64,000 nucleotides of DNA from Eubacteriales bacterium (GTDB lineage Bacteria > Bacillota > Clostridia > Lachnospirales > Lachnospiraceae): contig JAUNGM010000003.1 of the NCBI GenBank assembly GCA_030524545.1, positions 137,632 through 201,631 of the forward strand. Direction: 5' to 3'. The notes under the pieces were generated by a model. The model saw nothing but the letters and a program-made list of their open reading frames with translations. It ran no database searches and was not told where the DNA came from. Within the stretch, counting starts at the first letter, position 1. Every line of letters starts with the position of its first letter. Made by a program: the position numbers and the translations under genes. Positions 48,902 to 60,007 of this stretch are shown piece after piece.

Positions 48902-50464
48902 ATGGAAGTGCTTATTCGTGATATTTTAGAGGAAAGCGAAAAGAGATATTCGGAAATTACGGCTGTAAAGTGGCTGAAAAAGAAGGAGATTCTTGAGAGA
49001 AGCTACCGTGAACTGATGGAAAATGTCAAATCTGTCAGAAAGGGACTGCGTGCAGAAGGTTTTGAAGGAAAACATATTGCCCTGATCGGAACCAGCTCCG
49101 TGGAGTGGATGGAGAGCTACCTGGGAATCATTACAGGAAATACGGTCGCTGTGCCGCTGGACGCAGGACTTCCGGGAGAGGATCTGATTGACCTCATCAA
49201 CCGTTCCGATGCTGAAGCGCTCTTTTTAAGCCCGAAGAACCAGGCGCTTTTGGATGGAATTTTGGAAGCCTGTCCAAAGCTTCGAAAAATCTGGATGCTT
49301 CAGGAGGAAGAACCGGAAACTTCAGAAGAAAGAGCAGCGTCTCTGGCAGACCTGAAAAATGCATCGAAAAACTGTCCGGCGGATTCCGGCAGACCATCCC
49401 CGGATGATGTGGCAACCATTATTTTTACCTCAGGAACAACCGGAAAAAGCAAGGGTGTTATGCTGACCCAGAACAATCTTGCATCCAATGTGAAAGCGGT
49501 TGATTTTACATTAGAGCCAGGAAGTATCGTGCTCAGTGTACTTCCCATTCATCATGCGTTCTGTCTGGTGATGGACTGGCTGAAAGGATTTTCCCTGGGA
49601 GCGACACTGTGTATCAATGATTCACTCCTGCATATGGTGAGAAATATGAGTGTATTCAAGCCGGATATCATGCTGATGGTTCCTCTGATGATCGAAACCA
49701 TTTATAAGAGACTTGCCGGCGCAGACCCTGCAATTCCGAAAAAAGCACTGGCAGCTCATGTATTTGGAGGAAATCTGAAGATCATCTTTACAGGCGGAGC
49801 CCATCTGGATCCCTATTATATCGATAAATTTGCGGAATACGGAGTGGATGTCCTGGAGGGATACGGCATGTCAGAGTGTTCTCCGGTGATCAGTTCCAAT
49901 ACGCCGGAAGATCATAAGGCAGGTTCCATCGGAAGACCTCTTTCCAATGTGGAAATTGCGTTTGAAAACGGAGAGATTCTGGTCAGAGGCAGCAGCGTGA
50001 TGAAAGGATATTACCATATGCCTGAGGAAACAGAAGAAACACTTCGCGGCGGATGGCTTCATACAGGCGACAAGGGATACCTGGATGAAGATGGATTCCT
50101 GTTTATCAACGGAAGGGTAAAGAATCTGATCATCCTTTCTAATGGAGAGAATATCTCACCTGAAGAAATTGAAAATAAACTGGCATTAGGCGCACTGGTA
50201 GGCGAAGTGATCGTTACAGGCGAGAATAACGGGCTTACTGCAAGAATTTATCCGGATCAGGATGTGGTTCAGGCAAAGGGCCTGTCCGAAGAAGAAATCC
50301 GGACAGCACTGCAGGCGTTTCTGGATCAATATAATAAGTCCCAGCCTACGTACCGTCAGATTACAGGGCTGGTAGTGCGGAAAAATCCGTTCATCAGAAA
50401 TTCCACAAAGAAGATTAAACGGCAGGACGCTTTGATTGATGAAGCTGTGCTCCCTACAGCATAA
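48902..50464 (+). CDS. AMP-forming acyl ligase (fatty acyl-ACP/CoA synthetase)
   Basis: 520 residues from ATG 48902 with AGGAGGCGTAGG upstream. P-loop IIFTSGTTGKSKGVMLTQNN, then EGYGMSECSP, GWLHTGDKGYLDEDGF and GRVKNLIILSNGENISPEEIE are the ANL-superfamily signatures. The closing Lys is in STKKIKRQ. It probably activates exogenous fatty acids and loads them on the adjacent carrier. The end overlaps the convergent tetR gene by 11 bases. Confidence 0.9.
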   Translation: MEVLIRDILEESEKRYSEITAVKWLKKKEILERSYRELMENVKSVRKGLRAEGFEGKHIALIGTSSVEWMESYLGIITGNTVAVPLDAGLPGEDLIDLINRSDAEALFLSPKNQALLDGILEACPKLRKIWMLQEEEPETSEERAASLADLKNASKNCPADSGRPSPDDVATIIFTSGTTGKSKGVMLTQNNLASNVKAVDFTLEPGSIVLSVLPIHHAFCLVMDWLKGFSLGATLCINDSLLHMVRNMSVFKPDIMLMVPLMIETIYKRLAGADPAIPKKALAAHVFGGNLKIIFTGGAHLDPYYIDKFAEYGVDVLEGYGMSECSPVISSNTPEDHKAGSIGRPLSNVEIAFENGEILVRGSSVMKGYYHMPEETEETLRGGWLHTGDKGYLDEDGFLFINGRVKNLIILSNGENISPEEIENKLALGALVGEVIVTGENNGLTARIYPDQDVVQAKGLSEEEIRTALQAFLDQYNKSQPTYRQITGLVVRKNPFIRNSTKKIKRQDALIDEAVLPTA

Positions 50465-51032
50465 AAGGGAGCACACCGGCGATAAAGGCCTGCGTCAGAA
50501 TGTCGGCAATGACTTCTGTGGGAACCTGGAAATTTTCCCGGGTCCATTTGTGCAGTACACCGATGGTGCTGCCGATCGTAGAGGCGATCATATAGGAAAA
50601 CTCCACTTTATTGGGATGGGAAGGTTCCGTATTGTGCGTAACCTTTGTTACATAGCGGTGGAGCATGGTGATTGTTTTCTCAAAAAATGCATCCCCTCTT
50701 GGATTGCTGAGAAGATTGGCTAAAAATGGATTCGTCCTGGTATAGTTACAGATCGCAAGAAAATAGGATCTGCACATATCCCGGTCATTTTTTGGATGGA
50801 AGGTCTCCATGAGGGAGAAGATATCATGAATGGTCTTGTCCTCAATAGCAGTGATAAGGGCTGGAATGTTTTCGTAGTGATTGTAAAATGTACTGCGTAC
50901 CACTCCGGCCTTTTTTATGACATCGGATACCGTTATTTTATCTAATTCTTTTTCTTTCAGGAGTAAAAAAAACGCATCATAGATGGCTTCATCGGCGATA
51001 TGATATCTCTCATCCTGTATTTCATGATTCAT
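50454..51032 (-). CDS. TetR-family regulator beside the ligase cluster
   Basis: 192 residues, helix-turn-helix ITVSDVIKKAGVVRSTFYNHY. It converges on the acyl ligase gene with overlapping 3' ends and is likely its regulator by proximity. C-terminal ligand-binding domain is helical. It shares a divergence-free tandem arrangement with the araC gene upstream of it. Confidence 0.8.
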   Translation of the reverse strand: MNHEIQDERYHIADEAIYDAFFLLLKEKELDKITVSDVIKKAGVVRSTFYNHYENIPALITAIEDKTIHDIFSLMETFHPKNDRDMCRSYFLAICNYTRTNPFLANLLSNPRGDAFFEKTITMLHRYVTKVTHNTEPSHPNKVEFSYMIASTIGSTIGVLHKWTRENFQVPTEVIADILTQAFIAGVLPFML

Positions 51033-51052
51033 ATGGGTCTCCTTATTTTTTC

Positions 51053-51922
51053 TTATTCATTCTTTTGCCCTTGCCGGATCCATTTCCGGTATTCAGAAGG
51101 CGACATTCCTTTCTGTTTCTTAAAAATCCTGCTGAAATACAGAGGATTATCATAACCTACAATGCTGCTGATCTCCGTTACATTATATTCGGTTACATCC
51201 AGAAGACTCTGTGCATTGGAAATCCTCAGGGAGAGAATATATTGCATGGGTGTGAATCCTGTATACTCCTTAAAGCCCCGTATGAACCAACTGGTACTCA
51301 TATGTCTGGAAGCAGCATATTGCTCGATGCTGATCTCTTTATTGTAATTCTCATTAAAAAATGTAACAGCACTGTCAATCTCATCTTTGAGATAAGAATT
51401 TTCTGTTTTCCGAATACTGCCCAACTGCCTGTGAATGAGAATCAGAATCTGGCGCAGGAGGAGAACAAGAAGCTCCTGATAATCTTCTCTGCACATCTGC
51501 AGCTCCCGTATCATCTGGCGGAACAGATTCCGGTATTCCAGAGAAGCACCGCTGTAAAACACGCGGGTGGAATCGGAAATGCCATATTGCCGTAAGATAT
51601 TTTTTACATTGCTTCCGGTAAAATGCACCCAGTAGACCTCTGTCTGATCCGTACCGTAATATACATATTTTTGAACTTCTTTTGGTCTGTAGATGACCAT
51701 ATATCCGGCAGGGACGATTTCTTCCCTGTCATTAAAAAAGAAGTGGGCTTTTCCTGCGGCAATATAAAGCAGCTGATAGTCAATTCTTCCATGAGGCCTG
51801 TAGGTGGGGAGTTTGGGACGGGTATACAACCGGTAAGTTCCGCAGCTTCCCACGATCAGAGGCTTGCTTTTGTCTTTAAAATCAATTTTTGAGTGATTCA
51901 GGTATGCTGAATTGATATACAT
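51053..51922 (-). CDS. AraC-family regulator of the lactose locus
   Basis: 289 residues: N-terminal cupin-like sensor (residues 30-110) and C-terminal double helix-turn-helix (ISIEQYAASRHMSTSWFIRGF, then EISSIVGYDNPLYFSRIFK). It is divergent from lacZ with a 190-base intergenic region and is therefore its likely activator. Only 20 bases separate it from tetR downstream. Confidence 0.9.
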   Translation of the reverse strand: MYINSAYLNHSKIDFKDKSKPLIVGSCGTYRLYTRPKLPTYRPHGRIDYQLLYIAAGKAHFFFNDREEIVPAGYMVIYRPKEVQKYVYYGTDQTEVYWVHFTGSNVKNILRQYGISDSTRVFYSGASLEYRNLFRQMIRELQMCREDYQELLVLLLRQILILIHRQLGSIRKTENSYLKDEIDSAVTFFNENYNKEISIEQYAASRHMSTSWFIRGFKEYTGFTPMQYILSLRISNAQSLLDVTEYNVTEISSIVGYDNPLYFSRIFKKQKGMSPSEYRKWIRQGQKNE

Positions 51923-52049
51923 GCATCATCCCTCCCCGCAGTTGTGCAATCCACGATTATTAAAAAGGTATTATATAAGATACACGGATTTCTTTTGAAT
52001 ATACAACAATATTCTATCATTTTGTGCATGTTTTGTCTAATGGAGTTTA

Positions 52050-52078
52050 TGGAAGTTCAGGGGCGGTTTGAGTATAAT
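52050..52078 (+). promoter_or_regulatory. lacZ promoter
   Basis: TGGAAG (weak -35), 17-base spacer, TATAAT. A weak -35 fits activation by the AraC-type protein. Confidence 0.6.
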
Positions 52079-52096
52079 CTTCTTATAAAAATGTAA

Positions 52097-55186
<3,090 letters not shown>

Positions 55187-55200
55187 AAGAAGGAGAAATA

Positions 55201-56562
55201 ATGGAAGAAAAAAAATATTTAAAGTGGTATAACAAAGTAGGGTATGGTTCCGGGGATATTGCAGGCAATGTAGTGTATGCGTTTTTGTCTTCCTTTGTTA
55301 TGATCTTCCTGACAGATACGGTAGGACTGAATGCCGGAGTTGTAGGAACGCTGATGATGTTTTCCAAGCTGTTTGACGGCGTTACGGATATCTTTTTCGG
55401 TTCCATGATCGATAAGACAAAGAGTAAGATGGGAAAAGCACGTCCGTGGATGCTTTGGGCTTACTTTGGATGTGCGGCAATGATCATAGCGATCTTTGCA
55501 ATCCCTGTGGATCTTGGAGAAACGGCAAAGTATGCCTGGTTTTTCATCGCCTATACAGCACTGAACGCTGTGTTCTATACGGCGAATAATATTGCATATT
55601 CTGCACTGACCTCCCTGATCACCAAAAACAGCAGTGAGCGTGTGCAGATGGGTTCTATCCGGTTTATGTTTGCGTTCGGCACGAGCCTGCTTATCCAGAC
55701 GATCACCGTAGATGCCGTAAAAATAATGGGCGGCGGTGCCAGAGGATGGAGAACTGTTGCGGTCATTTATGCTGTGATCGGCCTGATTGTCAATACAATC
55801 TCTGCTCTGTCCGTAAAAGAGCTTTCTTCTGCGGAACTGGAAGAGACAAATTCTTCCAAAGAGACCGAAGAGAAATACAGTTTAAAAGATGCGGTAAAAC
55901 TGCTTGCAGCAAATAAATATTATATGATGATCTGCGGTATCTACATTTTGATGCAGATTTTTACCGCAACATTAAATATGGGCATTTACTTCATGACCTA
56001 TATTCTGGGAAATGCTTCCCTGCTCGGCGTATTTTCCATGGCGGTCAATATTCCGCTGATCTGCGGACTGGTATTTACGCCTATGCTTGTGAAAAAATTT
56101 CGCGGTATGTATAAAATTAATCTGGCGGGATATGCATTGGCAACTGTGGCACGCGGACTTGTGATCGTCGCAGGATATATGGGGAATCTGCCGCTGATGC
56201 TGCTGTTTACCGGAGCTGCATCTATTGGCATGAGCCCGCTGCAGGGAGATCTGAACGCATTGATCGCGTCCTGCTCCGAGTATACTTTTCTTACAAAAAA
56301 GAAAAGAATTGACGGTACCATGTTTTCCTGTACCTCCCTCGGTGTGAAGATCGGCGGCGGTATTGGTACGGCACTGGCCGGATGGCTCCTGGCAGCCAGC
56401 GGATATGTGGCAAATGCTGCAGAGCAGGTGCCGTCCTGCATCAATATGCTCTATTTCATGTACCTGTGGATTCCAATGATCATTAACCTTATTATTACAG
56501 TAGTACTTTCCCGGCTGAAAGTAGAGCAGGCAAATGAAAGGATAGAAGGTAACCGCGTATAA
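55201..56562 (+). CDS. GPH-family sugar:cation symporter
   Basis: 453 residues with 12 membrane helices and the MelB/GPH signatures YGSGDIAGNVVYAF, FDGVTDIFFGSMIDKTKSKMGKARPW and VGTLMMFSKL. It likely imports the substrate of the adjacent beta-galactosidase. AGGAG site, same operon as lacZ. Confidence 0.9.
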   Translation: MEEKKYLKWYNKVGYGSGDIAGNVVYAFLSSFVMIFLTDTVGLNAGVVGTLMMFSKLFDGVTDIFFGSMIDKTKSKMGKARPWMLWAYFGCAAMIIAIFAIPVDLGETAKYAWFFIAYTALNAVFYTANNIAYSALTSLITKNSSERVQMGSIRFMFAFGTSLLIQTITVDAVKIMGGGARGWRTVAVIYAVIGLIVNTISALSVKELSSAELEETNSSKETEEKYSLKDAVKLLAANKYYMMICGIYILMQIFTATLNMGIYFMTYILGNASLLGVFSMAVNIPLICGLVFTPMLVKKFRGMYKINLAGYALATVARGLVIVAGYMGNLPLMLLFTGAASIGMSPLQGDLNALIASCSEYTFLTKKKRIDGTMFSCTSLGVKIGGGIGTALAGWLLAASGYVANAAEQVPSCINMLYFMYLWIPMIINLIITVVLSRLKVEQANERIEGNRV

Positions 56563-56678
56563 AAGAAACTCAAGAAACATTGTCAAATCGAAAAAATCAC
56601 ATAGACAGGTTTGATTCTATGAGGTATCCTATTATTTATGAAAGAGAACGGATTTATGCTGATATCAGGAGGAGCCAC

Positions 56679-57779
56679 ATGGAGAGAAATCAGATCTATA
56701 TCAAATGCGGAACCAATTATAAAGAAATGACAAAGGAACTTTTAGAGGAGTGCGGTCTGGCAGAGCTTATTGGCAGCCGCGGAAGACGGATCGGCATCAA
56801 GCCGAACCTCGTCTCCCCTACGGTGGCTTCTTACGGCGGCACCACCCATCCGGAAGTAGTGGCAGGTATCCTGGAATATCTTCAGGACTATGGATTTACG
56901 CATCTGACGATGATGGAAGGGTCCTGGGTGGGGGACAGAACCCCAGAGGCGTACGAGGTGTGCGGATACAGAGAATTGTCAGAAAAATACGGGGTTCCTT
57001 TTATTGATACTCAAAAGGAAAAGTCTGTTTCCAGAGACTGCGGCGGAATGAAACTGAACCTCTGTGCATGTGTGGAAGCCGTGGACTTTTTGATCAATGT
57101 TCCTGTGCTGAAAGGACACTGTCAGACGAAGATTACCTGCGCGCTGAAAAATATGAAGGGACTGATTCCAAATTCTGAGAAACGGCGTTTTCATTCTATG
57201 GGACTCCACAAACCGATTGCTCATCTGGGAACGGGTATCCGACAGGATTTCATTGTGGTGGATAATATCTGCGGGGATCTGGATTTTGAAGACGGTGGAC
57301 ACCCGGTGGTGATGAACCGGATTCTGGCCGGAAGGGATCCGGTGCTGATCGATGCCTATGTCTGCCACATGATGCACTATGATGTATCGGAAGTTGCTTA
57401 TGTAACAATGGCGGAAGCGCTTGGTGTGGGATGTGCGGATATTTCCTGTGCAGATATCCGTATCTGCGGCGGGGAAGGCGGGGCACAGATGCCAAAATCC
57501 CGCAAGATCGTGGAACTTCAGGATGCGGTAGAAGAGGTGGAGTCCTGCAGTGCATGTTACGGATACCTGATTCCTGCACTGGATATGCTGCGGGAAGAGG
57601 GACTTTTTGAAAAGCTTGGTGAGAAAATCTGCATTGGTCAGGGATGGCGGGAGAAAACAGGGGAACTTGGCGTTGGGCATTGTACCGGGAAATTTCGCTG
57701 CCATCTGGACGGGTGCCCGCCTACGGAAGAACAGATTTATGAATTCTTAAAAGAATATATAAAGGATCATCAGAATTAA
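56679..57779 (+). CDS. DUF362 domain protein
   Basis: 366 residues from ATG 56679 after AGGAGGAGCC; a TTG further upstream lacks a site. IGIKPNLVSPTVASYGGTTHP and INVPVLKGHCQTKITCALKNMKG are the DUF362 signatures. Six Cys near the C-terminus (SCSACYGY, GHCTGKFRCHLDGCP) could bind a metal cluster. Function is not established. It lies in the lacZ operon. Confidence 0.85.
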   Translation: MERNQIYIKCGTNYKEMTKELLEECGLAELIGSRGRRIGIKPNLVSPTVASYGGTTHPEVVAGILEYLQDYGFTHLTMMEGSWVGDRTPEAYEVCGYRELSEKYGVPFIDTQKEKSVSRDCGGMKLNLCACVEAVDFLINVPVLKGHCQTKITCALKNMKGLIPNSEKRRFHSMGLHKPIAHLGTGIRQDFIVVDNICGDLDFEDGGHPVVMNRILAGRDPVLIDAYVCHMMHYDVSEVAYVTMAEALGVGCADISCADIRICGGEGGAQMPKSRKIVELQDAVEEVESCSACYGYLIPALDMLREEGLFEKLGEKICIGQGWREKTGELGVGHCTGKFRCHLDGCPPTEEQIYEFLKEYIKDHQN

Positions 57780-57790
57780 AAGGGAAGAGA

Positions 57791-57843
57791 AAAACGCCCT
57801 CCTGTACAGGTGGCCTGACGGTGACTGTGCAGGAGGGCGTTTG
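57791..57843 (+). terminator. Bidirectional terminator
   Basis: AAACGCCCTCCTG and CAGGAGGGCGTTT pair; A and T runs on either side serve both the DUF362 gene and the convergent kinase gene. Confidence 0.85.
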
Positions 57844-57847
57844 TTGG

Positions 57848-58435
57848 TTACAGGCTGCATTTGATGATATTGATGATCTGTTCTTTGCTGAAGCGGCTGC
57901 TGTTCAGGCAGAGGTCATACTGATGCAGGTCTGTCCATTTGGTATCTGTGAAATATTCATAGTATGCACGGCGCTCTTTGTCCATGCGCTTTACCAGCTT
58001 GCGGGCACTTTTTTCTTCTCTGCCGGTACGTTCCATTACATTCTTTACCCGATCCTCAAAGGGAGCATAGATGAAAACACTCAGGGTTTTGTTTTTCAGA
58101 ATATGGTTGGCACAGCGGCCGACGATCACGCAGTCCTCTTTTTCAGAAAGGGAAAGAATGATTTTGCGCTGAAGCTCAAACAGGACATCATTCATAGGAA
58201 TAAAATGATATTCCGGATTCATCTGAGCCTCGTGGTCTACGGGGAAAAGCCACTGATTGGCTTTCTTTTCATCTACTTTGGCAAGTTCGCCAAAAGGAAT
58301 CTTTTTTTCTTTGCTTGCCAGCTCGATCAGTTCTTTGTCATAAAACTGAATTTCCAGTTCCTCAGCAAGCGATTTTCCGATAACACGTCCGCCGCTTCCG
58401 AACATCCGGTTAATGGTAATAATGCGTTTACTCAT
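57848..58435 (-). CDS. Cytidylate-kinase-like protein
   Basis: 195 residues from ATG 58435 (AGGAGG upstream). The P-loop-like MFGSGGRVIGKSLAEEL and CVIVGRCANHIL match the cytidylate kinase-like family found widely in Clostridia, distinct from housekeeping Cmk. The substrate is not known. Confidence 0.85.
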   Translation of the reverse strand: MSKRIITINRMFGSGGRVIGKSLAEELEIQFYDKELIELASKEKKIPFGELAKVDEKKANQWLFPVDHEAQMNPEYHFIPMNDVLFELQRKIILSLSEKEDCVIVGRCANHILKNKTLSVFIYAPFEDRVKNVMERTGREEKSARKLVKRMDKERRAYYEYFTDTKWTDLHQYDLCLNSSRFSKEQIINIIKCSL

Positions 58436-58477
58436 AATAGTTCCTCCTTTCCTGGACATCAGTTTTAGAATAAATGT

Positions 58478-58505
58478 ATAATACTATTATAACATAATTT
58501 TACAA
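58478..58505 (-). promoter_or_regulatory. Promoter of the kinase-like gene
   Basis: On the minus strand TTGTAA, 16-base spacer, TATTAT. The remaining bases to 58722 are AT-rich and hold no gene. Confidence 0.55.
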
Positions 58506-58722
58506 AAATGACATCTATAAAATCAAAAAGAATGTGCAAAATAACGAAGAAAGATGAATTGTATAGATTATTTTGAAGAATTCCTTTTTGGTTTTTACAA
58601 AATTTTGTAGTGTTCCTCTGGTATTTTACTGCGATTCCTGTTAAAATTAAGTGAATACTGCCCATTTGAGGGCAGAGATGAAGAGAAACAGAAGAAGATA
58701 TAATTCCAGAAAGGATAACGGA

Positions 58723-59541
58723 ATGCTGAAGATTAAAAACTACGTAAAAGTAAAAAGCGTTGCCGAAGCCTATGAACTGAATCAGAAGAGAACCGCATGT
58801 GTCCTGGGCGGTATGGTATGGCTGAAAATGGGAAACCGCAATGTTTCCACTGCCATTGACCTTTCCGGACTTGGCTTGGATGCAATCAAAGAAACGGAAG
58901 AGGAATTTGTCATCGGATGCATGACAACACTGCGGGATCTGGAAATGCACCCTGCATTAGATGCATTTTCCCACGGTGCCATCCGGGAGAGCCTGCGGCA
59001 TATTGTTGGAGTACAATTCCGCAACTGTGCAACTGTGGGCGGAAGTATTTATGGGAGATATGGATTTTCGGATGTGCTCACCATGTTTCTGGCAATGGAT
59101 ACCTGGGTGGAACTCTACCAGGGAGGCCGGATTTCACTTGCCGAATTTGCCGTGATGAAAAAAGACAATGATATTCTGGAACATATCATTGTAAAGAAAA
59201 CGCCCGTGTTCTGTGCTTACCTGAGTCAGAGGAATACGGAGACCGATTTTCCGGTATTGACCTGCGCAGCTTCCCTGGTGGGGGAGGAAGCCAGAACGGT
59301 GATCGGAGCCAGGCCGGGAAGAGCTGTGATCGTGGAGGATGCGAACGGCATTTTGCAGGGCTTTAAAGAAATGACAAACAAGCAGCGTGCTGCTGCCATA
59401 CAGTCATTTGCAGAATATGCTTCGCAGAATGTTCCTGTAGGCGGAAATATGCGTGCATCTGCACAGTACAGGGCACTTTTGGTGAAGATACTGACCAGAA
59501 GAGCCTGGGAAGCAGTGGGAGGAATGAAGAATGAATATTAG
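58723..59541 (+). CDS. Molybdenum hydroxylase FAD subunit (CoxM/XdhB-like)
   Basis: 272 residues from ATG 58723. FAD-binding part (ACVLGGMVWLKMG) and the family motif RNCATVGGSIYGRYGFSD are seen. It passes electrons between the iron-sulfur subunit and the final acceptor. Overlaps the next gene by 11 bases. Slightly short but complete. Confidence 0.85.
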   Translation: MLKIKNYVKVKSVAEAYELNQKRTACVLGGMVWLKMGNRNVSTAIDLSGLGLDAIKETEEEFVIGCMTTLRDLEMHPALDAFSHGAIRESLRHIVGVQFRNCATVGGSIYGRYGFSDVLTMFLAMDTWVELYQGGRISLAEFAVMKKDNDILEHIIVKKTPVFCAYLSQRNTETDFPVLTCAASLVGEEARTVIGARPGRAVIVEDANGILQGFKEMTNKQRAAAIQSFAEYASQNVPVGGNMRASAQYRALLVKILTRRAWEAVGGMKNEY

Positions 59542-60007
59542 TTTCTGGCTGAATGGTGTCTGTATCCGGGGCGAAGCAGAGCCGGATACTCTGCTTCTGG
59601 ATTTCCTTCGGGAAAAAGGCTGCTATAGTGTCAAAAGGGGATGTGAGACTGCCAACTGCGGTCTTTGCACCGTGCTTATGGACGGAAAACCCGTACTTTC
59701 CTGTAGCGTACTTGCTGTGCGTGCAGAAGGAAGAAGAATCATTACTCTGGAGGGAATGCAGAAGGAAGCGGAGGAGTTTGGAAGCTTTCTGGCAGACGAA
59801 GGGGCAGAGCAGTGCGGCTTCTGCAATCCGGGATTTATCATGAATGTGTTTGCCATGCTGAATGAAATGGACGAGCCTACAGAAGAACAGATCCGGGAAT
59901 ACCTGGCAGGAAATCTCTGCCGCTGTTCCGGTTTTGTGGGACAGACCAGGAGCATTCTGAAATTCCTTCAATATAAGAAAGCGCAGAAGGAGGCAGGACA
60001 GGTATGA
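59531..60007 (+). CDS. Molybdenum hydroxylase [2Fe-2S] subunit (CoxS/XdhC-like)
   Basis: 158 residues with both clusters: the plant-type GCETANCGLCTVLMDGKPVLSC and the helical CGFCNPGF with NLCRCSG. Electron relay from the molybdenum site. Overlaps its neighbours on both sides, so the three subunits are co-translated. Confidence 0.95.
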   Translation: MNISFWLNGVCIRGEAEPDTLLLDFLREKGCYSVKRGCETANCGLCTVLMDGKPVLSCSVLAVRAEGRRIITLEGMQKEAEEFGSFLADEGAEQCGFCNPGFIMNVFAMLNEMDEPTEEQIREYLAGNLCRCSGFVGQTRSILKFLQYKKAQKEAGQV

